A stretch of 64,000 nt of DNA, taken from positions 87,629 through 151,628 of the forward strand of contig PAQV01000057.1 of assembly GCA_002709405.1 (NCBI GenBank). Direction: 5' to 3'. This DNA comes from Paracoccaceae bacterium (GTDB lineage: Bacteria > Pseudomonadota > Alphaproteobacteria > Rhodobacterales > Rhodobacteraceae). A program made the translations under genes and the position numbers. Positions 57,931 to 64,000 of the stretch are shown one piece after another; position 1 is the first letter of the stretch, and the number at the start of each line of letters is the position of its first letter. The notes under the pieces were generated by a model. That model made no database searches and was not told the DNA's origin. It saw nothing but the letters and a program-made list of their open reading frames with translations.

Positions 57931-59378
57931 GCCTCGCCGCCCCCGCCGAAACCGGCGCCGCCCCCGATCCCTCAATCACCTCGACCACGCCGCGCCAGGC
58001 GCAACGGACCTCGGACCGGCTGAAGGCGCTGTTCCTGCTGTCGCTGGGCGCCATCCTGATCGTGTCGCTGGGCAACCTCTTCGACCCGATCGTACGCTAC
58101 GACGATTACCCGGCGCTTTTTGCCGAGCCCGAGGGCTTCTGGGGCAAGACCCTGTCCGAGGGCCGCTGGCTGAACTATGTCTGGCACCTGCGCGGTGTGG
58201 TGACGCCCTCCTGGCTGAACTTTGTCGCGTTCCAAGCCGTCTGGGCGTTGCTCTGTGCGGCCCTGGCCACGCTGGCCTTCCCCGGGTCGGGCCGCATGTG
58301 GTTTGCCGGGCTGGCCGCGCTGACCATGCTGGTGTCGCCCCAGACCACGATGATCGCCCCCTGGTTCAACACGCTGTTGCCCGGGATGATGGTGGTCACG
58401 CTTTATGCCCTTTTGGCCCTGGCCCTGCCCCAGCGCTCCCTCCGGCTGCTGCTGCCGCCCTTCACGGTCGCCGCCTTCATGGCCTACACGACTCTGCCCC
58501 TGATCCTGGTGCTGACCTGCCTGCTGGCCACCCGTGAGCGGTCGTTCAAGGATTGCGTCGGGCTTTGCGCGCTCTTTGTCGGCAGCTTCGCGCTGGCCCT
58601 GGTCTGTGTCTACAGCCTCAACTGGCACGTGCACGGGGTCTTCGGCGTGGAACTGGACATCTCGCGAGATCCCAACCTCGCCGAGGGCCTGGCCGGGCTG
58701 ATGGCCAACATGACCCACGTGGCCGAAACCTTCCGCGAGCTGATGCACCGCACCAGTTTCGAGTTCTGGCCGATGGCCTGGTATCACCTGGCCCTTCTGG
58801 CCGGCGCGACCGTGATCGTGGCCCGCCACGACCGGCTGGAGGCGCTCTACCTCTGGGCCGCCCTCGCCATGGGCCTGGGTCTGTGCGTGGTGCAGGCGAT
58901 GAAATTCGGGGTCGGCGTGCCGATGCGGGCCTTCATCTTTGCCTGGCTGGTCTACGCGATCCTGATCGTGCGGGCGGCCGAACGGCTCAGCGCCACCGCC
59001 GGGTTGTCTGGGCGCATCGCCCGCAACGCGGTCCTGCTGGTGACGCTCAGCTACCTGCTGCAGACCGGCAATCAATGGCTGGTCTTCCGCGGCTGGCAAT
59101 CCGAAACCCGGGCCGTCGCGGCAAACCTGCAGGGCGGGTCCGGGCCGATCTACGTGGTCGGAGACGTCCTGTCCTATCCCACCGCCGTCGAGGCCGGCAT
59201 CCAGCATCCCCTGGGCCTCGAAGGCCGGCTGAGGCTGCTGACAGGCCGCCCGGTCATCCTGTGTGCCACCTCGCCCGTGACCTGCGCCTCTGCCGGGATG
59301 CCGGACGTCGTTCCGACCTCGGTGACAGCCATGACCCCGGCCCGCTTGTCCGGCCAGGATGCGATCCTGTTCCCATAG
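57927..59378 (+). CDS. Polytopic GtrII/GtrC-like glucosyltransferase
   Basis: A 483-residue membrane protein with about ten hydrophobic segments, resembling the GtrII/GtrC family (PF14264, 'glucosyl transferase GtrII'). An early periplasmic motif RYDDYPALFAEPEGFWGKTLSEGRWLNYVWH, with D-D then the GRW-L region, is characteristic of this GT-C-type enzyme, followed by SPQTTMIAPWFNTLLPGMM. It should transfer the flipped glucose to a periplasmic glycan such as O-antigen or another envelope polymer. It completes a GtrB-GtrA-GtrC arrangement. The acceptor cannot be inferred; the start at 57927 is set by overlap with the gtrA stop. Confidence 0.85.
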   Translation: MSLAAPAETGAAPDPSITSTTPRQAQRTSDRLKALFLLSLGAILIVSLGNLFDPIVRYDDYPALFAEPEGFWGKTLSEGRWLNYVWHLRGVVTPSWLNFVAFQAVWALLCAALATLAFPGSGRMWFAGLAALTMLVSPQTTMIAPWFNTLLPGMMVVTLYALLALALPQRSLRLLLPPFTVAAFMAYTTLPLILVLTCLLATRERSFKDCVGLCALFVGSFALALVCVYSLNWHVHGVFGVELDISRDPNLAEGLAGLMANMTHVAETFRELMHRTSFEFWPMAWYHLALLAGATVIVARHDRLEALYLWAALAMGLGLCVVQAMKFGVGVPMRAFIFAWLVYAILIVRAAERLSATAGLSGRIARNAVLLVTLSYLLQTGNQWLVFRGWQSETRAVAANLQGGSGPIYVVGDVLSYPTAVEAGIQHPLGLEGRLRLLTGRPVILCATSPVTCASAGMPDVVPTSVTAMTPARLSGQDAILFP

Positions 59379-59399
59379 GGCGGGCCCGCGCCACGCCGG

Positions 59400-60290
59400 T
59401 CAGATCACCGGCGACAGGGACAGCCGTTCGCAGGCCATGCGGTAGCGCGGTTCCATGTAGGGCTTGACCTTGTCCGAGGCGAAGACCGTCTTCATCATCG
59501 CCTGGGCCTCGTCCTGCTTGTACGACAGGATCGTCGAGGCCAGCCGGAACAGCGCCTGGATATTGTCCGGGTCCAGCTCCAGGCACCGGCGCAGCATGGC
59601 TTCGCACTCCGCCCCCTTCAGGGACCCGGCCTTCCGGAACAGCCAGGACGGCGACACGGACAGGGCGTCTTCGGTCAGGACGTCGGCCAACAGATCCTCG
59701 ACCGTCGCGCCCTCGAGGCAGGCCAGGACCAGGGGCTTCAGGCAGCGGGCCTCGGCCAGGGTCTTGGCCGACCCATGCCCGACAAAGGGCACCGGCACCA
59801 GCCGGGTCGGCCCCAGGCTTTCGATCAATTCGGCATGCAGCCTGTCGTACTTGTGGTCCGGGTCGTAAACCACTGTCATCTCTGCCGAATGCGGTTTCGG
59901 GGCGTGGTCGCGGATGCGGTACTTGATCCAGCGGGTGTCACCGGGGATGACCCCGGTTCGCATGTCCGTCTGCGGAGACAGCAGCAGCGCGCGCTTGATC
60001 CCGAAGTAATCCGACCAGTTGAGCGCCCCGAAAGCGCCCATGCTCAGCCCGTAGGCCATGGTCTGGTCGTGCACGGACAGCCGGTCCCGCAGATCGGCCG
60101 CGAAGGTTGCGAAGCCGGGCGACAGGTACCAGTCGGCCTTGGTGTAGGTGATGTGGCCCACGCGCATGGATTTCGCCAGCGGAGCCCCGAAAAAGCCCGA
60201 CTCTCCCTGGCCCAGCCGGACCCCGCCAAGGCTTTCAAAGGTCAGAAGATCCGGCTCGGAATTACCGAAGAACCCATATTTTTCAACCAC
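59400..60290 (-). CDS. Alpha/beta-hydrolase-like protein with TPR-like tail
   Basis: A 296-residue protein. The first 200 residues have features of an alpha/beta hydrolase: nucleophile elbow YGLSMGAFGAL, a strand LLLSPQTDMR and PFVGHGSAKTLAE with a candidate histidine; the usual acid is probably in VVYDPDHKYDRLH. The last 90 residues are helical and TPR-like (AECEAMLRRCLELDPDNIQALFRLASTIL). No signal peptide; the protein starts VVEKYGFFGNSEPDLLTFESLGGVRLG. Substrate unknown. The start is uncertain: a GTG at 60290 gives the natural N terminus but has a poor ribosome-binding site, and a longer frame to 60347 is possible. It lies next to the gtr operon on the other strand and upstream of a tRNA gene. 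Confidence 0.6.
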   Translation of the reverse strand: MVEKYGFFGNSEPDLLTFESLGGVRLGQGESGFFGAPLAKSMRVGHITYTKADWYLSPGFATFAADLRDRLSVHDQTMAYGLSMGAFGALNWSDYFGIKRALLLSPQTDMRTGVIPGDTRWIKYRIRDHAPKPHSAEMTVVYDPDHKYDRLHAELIESLGPTRLVPVPFVGHGSAKTLAEARCLKPLVLACLEGATVEDLLADVLTEDALSVSPSWLFRKAGSLKGAECEAMLRRCLELDPDNIQALFRLASTILSYKQDEAQAMMKTVFASDKVKPYMEPRYRMACERLSLSPVI

Positions 60291-60464
60291 TTGACAGTAT
60301 CCGCTCGTCCATGTTCTCGGGTCTCGTCTAGATAGGCCCGCGCGCACCCCACGTCAAACAGTTCACGCCTTGTCCGCAGGCCACCCGCGCGACTTGTGAC
60401 GGCCGCACGGCGCCACACATCCCCGTCCAACGCCATGATTTTTGATTGGGGATCAAGATCTTCG

Positions 60465-60549
60465 TGGTGCGGGTGGAGGGACTTGAACCCCCACGCCTTG
60501 CGGCGCCAGAACCTAAATCTGGTGCGTCTACCAATTTCGCCACACCCGC
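60465..60549 (-). tRNA. tRNA-Leu (anticodon UAG)
   Basis: An 85-base leucine tRNA with the class II long variable arm. The acceptor stem GCGGGTG pairs with CACCCGC, the discriminator is A, and CCA is encoded (60465-60467). The anticodon loop is TTTAGGT, giving anticodon UAG, which reads CUA and related leucine codons. The variable-arm sequence CGCCGCAAGGCGT forms a stem, and the T arm contains GTTCAAGTC. Confidence 0.93.
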
Positions 60550-60715
60550 ACACGGCCGCCCGGGGGCGGCACCGCGGCTGATTAGCAAAGCCCGCAGGCA
60601 GATGCGAGAACAAATCAGCACAGCCGCGGCAAACCTTCGCAAACTTGCAAGAAATTTCGCGACATTAAGGTTTGCTTATCTTAACCTAGCCAAAAAAAGA
60701 CCAGGCAGAGCAGCA

Positions 60716-61231
60716 ATGAGAGTTGTTATGAGTTCGACCCCAACCGGGATCGTCGATGGAGTCATTCCTTTAAGACGGTCCGAACGTGCGAGTGACAGGG
60801 CCAGGTGCAGGCCCATCGGTCTTCCCGTCGGCACACGGGTGTGGACCGCCGACGGCGTCATGCCTGTTGAATTTCTTGGCGCCGGCGATCGGATCATCAC
60901 ACGGGATTCCGGTATCGCGCGACTGACTGGTACCCTGGCCGTCAGTGCCGTCCATCATCTCGTGCGCGTGCCGGCCTCGGGCCTTGGGCCGCAGCGCCCG
61001 GACCAGGATGTCCTGCTGCCGGTCGACCAACCCGTCCTTCTGCGCGGCCCCGTCGCCCAGGCGTTCAGCGGGGAAGACCGGGCCATCTGCCGGGCCGGCG
61101 CGCTTGGCAAGCTGGATCTGGCAGAGGACCTGGGCCACCAGCCCGGCACCTTGATCACGCTGCACCTGGACCGGCGGGACGTGATCTACGTCAGCGGACT
61201 AGATGTGCTGTCGGGGTCGGTCACGGACTGA
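60716..61231 (+). CDS. Hint-domain protein (hedgehog/intein-type)
   Basis: A 171-residue protein of the Hint_2 family (PF13403). After a short N-terminal extension the domain starts IGLPVGTRVWTADGVMPVEFLGAGDRIITRDSG, then RLTGTLAVSAVHHLVRVPASG, LLPVDQPVLLRGP, and a C-terminal HLDRRDVIYVSGLDV. In a normal intein or hedgehog Hint domain the sequence starts with a cysteine; here the equivalent position is within PIGLPVGT with no cysteine, so autoprocessing is unlikely. It resembles the roseobacter Hint proteins often found in or near RTX-type exported proteins, but stands alone here. A CtrA-like sequence (TTAA-N7-TTAT, 60665-60679) lies upstream, near chance expectation. Start: ATG at 60716; 60728 is an alternative. 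Confidence 0.75.
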   Translation: MRVVMSSTPTGIVDGVIPLRRSERASDRARCRPIGLPVGTRVWTADGVMPVEFLGAGDRIITRDSGIARLTGTLAVSAVHHLVRVPASGLGPQRPDQDVLLPVDQPVLLRGPVAQAFSGEDRAICRAGALGKLDLAEDLGHQPGTLITLHLDRRDVIYVSGLDVLSGSVTD

Positions 61232-61257
61232 CCCCCCCCCGCACGCGGCTCGATGCA

Positions 61258-62133
61258 TCAGGACCCCAGGGTGCGCAGAACCGACGGGATCATTTCCGGC
61301 AAATCCTCGGCGATCAGGCCGGGACCAAAGGCCCGGGCGCATTCCACGTGCAGCCAGGCCCCCGAGCCAGCCGCCTCGATCGGCGGCAATCCCCGGGCGA
61401 GAAGGCCCGTGATCAACCCGGCCAGCACGTCTCCGGACCCGGCCGTGGCCAGCCAGGGCGCGGCCCGGTCATAGGCGGCGGAGTGGATGACACAGCGCCC
61501 GTCCGGCGCGGCGATCACCGTGTCGGGGCCTTTCAGCAGGACGACACAGCCCGCCAGGGCCGCCGCCGCGCGCACGGCGTCCACCCGCGAATAGGCCGGG
61601 CCATGGTCCGGCGTGACCGCAAGGTCGGCGGCGATCGCGGGAAAGAGCCGGGCAAATTCGCCGCCATGCGGGGTCAGAACGCAGCTGTCATGCAGGGCGT
61701 CGAAGAAGGCGTCGGGCTCATCTCCGAACGCGGTCAGCGCATCGGCATCCAGCACCGTGGGCCGGGCCGTCAGCCCTGTGGACCCAAGGACAACCGGCAC
61801 CAGGTCACGCGCCCTGTCCAGCCCCAGACCGGGGCCAAGGCACACCGCGTTCAGCCGGTCGTCGCGCAGCAGCGCATCCAGCCCGCCCCCATCATCGGCG
61901 CGCCGCAGCATCAGGGCGGTGATCGCACCCGCGACCTCCATCTGCGCAGATCCCGGCACGGCCAGCGTCACCAGACCGGCCCCGATACGCAGGGCGCCAC
62001 GCGCCGCCAGCCGCGCCGCCCCCGTGCGCCCCGCCCCGCCCGTCACGACGACCGCGTGGCCATGGCCGTACTTGTGCCCGCCGGTCTTCGACAGGCGCAG
62101 GGCATCCGGTTGCTCCATCAGTACCAGGGTCAT
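61258..62133 (-). CDS. nnrD: ADP-dependent NAD(P)H-hydrate dehydratase (NnrD)
   Basis: A 291-residue ribokinase-like enzyme that dehydrates damaged S-NAD(P)HX back to NAD(P)H using ADP. Family phrases: GHKYGHGHAVVVTGG near the N terminus, ARLAARGALRIGAGLVTLAVP, then CLGPGLGLDR, LDADALTAFGDEPDAFF, LTPHGGEFARLFP, VVLLKGPDTVIAAPDGR, and ATAGSGDVLAGLITGLLARGLPP with the catalytic GSGD. In most bacteria NnrD is the C-terminal half of a single protein with the epimerase; here the ATG overlaps the epimerase stop by four bases, giving two polypeptides. This might be a true fission or a frameshift at the joint. The start at 62133 is set by that overlap. Confidence 0.88.
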   Translation of the reverse strand: MTLVLMEQPDALRLSKTGGHKYGHGHAVVVTGGAGRTGAARLAARGALRIGAGLVTLAVPGSAQMEVAGAITALMLRRADDGGGLDALLRDDRLNAVCLGPGLGLDRARDLVPVVLGSTGLTARPTVLDADALTAFGDEPDAFFDALHDSCVLTPHGGEFARLFPAIAADLAVTPDHGPAYSRVDAVRAAAALAGCVVLLKGPDTVIAAPDGRCVIHSAAYDRAAPWLATAGSGDVLAGLITGLLARGLPPIEAAGSGAWLHVECARAFGPGLIAEDLPEMIPSVLRTLGS

Positions 62134-62810
62134 AACCCGATCTCCTTGATGACGAGCGTCCCACAGGCCGCCGGACCAAGATCCAGGTAATGCCCGGGCT
62201 TGGCGGTGTGAAAGGTGACCGTCAGATCGGCTCGGATCGAGGTATCCAGGGGGTGCTCGTCCGCCCCGTAGCCCAGGTATCGGCCGGAATCCGAACACAG
62301 GCCCGAGGGCACATCCACCGCCACGATGACCGGCCCGCCGATACCGGCATGCCAGTCGTTCAGCACCAGTTGCACGGCGGCCAGGCCCTGGACCGGGCGG
62401 GCCAGTCCGGTGCCGAAAAGCGCATCGATCACCAGGTCCGGGGCGGGCCCGTGATCCAGCTCGGCAGAGGCAATGGGGCGCACCGCCCCGATCCTGTCCC
62501 ACCGGTCATGATTGGCCCGCGCGTCCGCCGGCAAGCGGGTCGCATCCCCCAGAAGATAAACGTCAATCGCCCAGCCCAGGTCGTGCAGCAGACGGGCGAT
62601 CACGAAGCCGTCTCCGCCATTGTTGCCCGGTCCGCACAGCACCACGGCCCGCCGATCCGCGCCCTCGGACAGACCGGGCCAGGTCTGGAACACGGCCTCG
62701 ACAACACCGCGCCCGGCCCGTTCCATCAACTCCAGCCCCGTCACGGATCCGCCCTGGATGGCCGCCTGTTCGACTTGCCGCATCTCTGCGGCCGTCAGAA
62801 GATCCCCCAT
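62130..62810 (-). CDS. nnrE: NAD(P)H-hydrate epimerase (NnrE)
   Basis: A 226-residue Rossmann-like enzyme that interconverts R- and S-NAD(P)HX so that NnrD can repair both. It starts GDLLTAAEMRQVEQAAIQGGSVTGLELMERAG, with the cofactor loop VVLCGPGNNGGDGFVIARLL, then VDVPSGLCSDSG and the family end ADLTVTFHTAKPGHYLDLGPAACGTLVIKEIGL. The start at 62810 has GAGG a few bases upstream and fits the family N terminus; an ATG at 62825 adds five residues. It is the first of two overlapping genes and lies divergent from glnB. Confidence 0.88.
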   Translation of the reverse strand: MGDLLTAAEMRQVEQAAIQGGSVTGLELMERAGRGVVEAVFQTWPGLSEGADRRAVVLCGPGNNGGDGFVIARLLHDLGWAIDVYLLGDATRLPADARANHDRWDRIGAVRPIASAELDHGPAPDLVIDALFGTGLARPVQGLAAVQLVLNDWHAGIGGPVIVAVDVPSGLCSDSGRYLGYGADEHPLDTSIRADLTVTFHTAKPGHYLDLGPAACGTLVIKEIGL

Positions 62811-62842
62811 TTGACCTCGATTCATTTCCGGTTAAATTTTAG

Positions 62843-63310
<468 letters not shown>

Positions 63311-63365
63311 GGGCCCGCAGAGGCTCTGAATTTGCACGACATTCCAAAAGAGAGGAACACAGGGA

Positions 63366-64000
63366 ATGAGCAAGGACGCAGTTCTTAAAACGATCGCGGA
63401 CGAGGACGTCGCTTATGTCGACATCCGCTTCACCGATCCGCGCGGCAAGCTGCAGCACGTGACGGTGATGGCGGACCAGGTCGACGAAGACTTCCTGGAA
63501 GAAGGCTTCATGTTCGACGGCTCCTCGATCGCCGGCTGGAAGTCGATCGAAGCTTCCGACATGAAACTGATGCCCGACACGGAATCGGCCTACATCGACC
63601 CGTTCTACGCCGAAAAGACCCTGTGCATTCACTGCTCGGTCGTCGAACCCGACACCGGCGAACCTTACGAGCGTGACCCGCGCGGCACCGCCGAGAAGGC
63701 CGAAAAGTACCTGATCGAAAGCGGCATCGGCGACAGCGCGTTCATGGGCCCGGAAGCTGAATTCTTCCTGTTCGACGACGTGCGCTTCTCGGTCGAGATG
63801 AACAAGGTCTCCTACGAGGTCGACGCCACCGACGCGGCCTGGAACACCGACACCGAGTTCGAAACCGGCAACATGGGCCACCGTCCCGGCATCAAGGGCG
63901 GCTACTTCCCGGTCAACCCGACCGACGAAGCCCAGGACCTGCGTTCGGAAATGCTCTCGACCATGAAGCGTCTGGGCATGAAGGTCGACAAGCACCACCA
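63366..64000 (+). CDS. glnA: Glutamine synthetase type I (GlnA), partial (3' end outside window)
   Basis: The first 211 residues of class I glutamine synthetase, truncated by the right edge of the window. It begins SKDAVLKTIADEDVAYVDIRFTDPRGKLQHV, followed by the beta-grasp domain with MFDGSSIAGWKSIEASDMKLMPDTESA, the motif RDPRGTAEKAEKYL and the start of the catalytic barrel GPEAEFFLFDDVRF (first metal ligand glutamates), then GYFPVNPTDEAQDLRSEM. It makes glutamine from glutamate and ammonia; adenylylation (C-terminal Tyr) cannot be seen. It is downstream of glnB and probably co-transcribed. Confidence 0.97.
   Translation, partial: MSKDAVLKTIADEDVAYVDIRFTDPRGKLQHVTVMADQVDEDFLEEGFMFDGSSIAGWKSIEASDMKLMPDTESAYIDPFYAEKTLCIHCSVVEPDTGEPYERDPRGTAEKAEKYLIESGIGDSAFMGPEAEFFLFDDVRFSVEMNKVSYEVDATDAAWNTDTEFETGNMGHRPGIKGGYFPVNPTDEAQDLRSEMLSTMKRLGMKVDKHH

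Noticed and set aside
60421..60464. Terminator hairpin downstream of tRNA-Leu
   Set aside because: Only a weak TTGAT/ATCAA stem is present without a T-run on the transcribed strand.

Overview
The window is 64 kb of a GC-rich (about two-thirds G+C) alphaproteobacterial chromosome. The gene families and neighbourhoods point to the Rhodobacterales (Rhodobacteraceae or Roseobacteraceae): Ppx next to RlmE, a solo LuxI beside a histidine kinase, an IalB family protein, DUF1269, DUF4329 and DUF882 proteins, an edd-eda pair, and glnB-glnA. It reads as ordinary chromosome. I saw no insertion sequence, integrase, prophage, CRISPR array or rRNA. Genus and species cannot be assigned from the sequence alone.

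Layout. 1-2283 (minus): end of a one-carbon operon with a small 'virulence factor' family protein, a MetF-like reductase and a pterin-binding methyltransferase cut by the window edge. 2546-4499: Ppx/GppA phosphatase and RlmE rRNA methyltransferase. 4605-9215: an eight-haem secreted cytochrome, a YihY/BrkB membrane protein and three small envelope or stress-type membrane proteins. 9451-12131: periplasmic sulfatase and HAD phosphatase. 12236-16393: a LolD/FtsX/CrtC-AttH export operon. 16481-20294: a DUF4329 protein, a small unknown gene, and a GAF-Fis regulator next to an aldehyde dehydrogenase with a clear palindromic operator between them. 20401-21528: PQQ-type sugar dehydrogenase. 21722-27361: a full branched-chain amino-acid ABC transporter (binding protein, two ATPases, two permeases) interrupted by a small lipoprotein and a terminator. 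27416-28957: HerA-like ATPase. 29000-30335: a probable small-RNA locus and an IalB family protein. 30357-32989: LpxD, a dedicated acyl carrier protein and a ketoacyl synthase. 33022-35537: divergent cell-wall enzymes (L,D-transpeptidase, DUF882 peptidase). 35723-38178: Entner-Doudoroff enzymes. 38515-39315: phosphodiesterase.

The most unusual part is 39320-55462. On the minus strand lies a compact signalling set: a response regulator with a degenerate GGDEF-like output, a membrane histidine kinase and a LuxI-type synthase that keeps all the usual catalytic residues, with no LuxR nearby. Divergent from it, across one 245-bp intergenic region, is an 11-gene operon with overlaps or gaps of 0-31 bp. 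It encodes a short TolQ/ExbB-like channel protein, two single-span ExbD-like proteins, a small multi-span membrane protein, a MacB-type ABC ATPase-permease fusion, and six exported proteins, the last an 850-residue von Willebrand A protein with SH3-like modules. I do not recognise this combination as a named system. It looks like an ion-motive-force plus ATP-driven trans-envelope machine. The operon ends at a 13-bp inverted repeat whose loop carries an ideal G-quadruplex sequence.

55570-64000: a TadE-like pseudopilin, a GtrB/GtrA/GtrC-type glycan-glucosylation operon, a hydrolase with a TPR-like tail, tRNA-Leu(UAG), a Hint-domain protein, the NAD(P)HX repair enzymes as two overlapping genes rather than the usual fusion, and glnB followed by the first third of glnA, which runs off the right edge.

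All motif positions were read by eye. Family names rest on recognised motifs and architecture, not on database searches.
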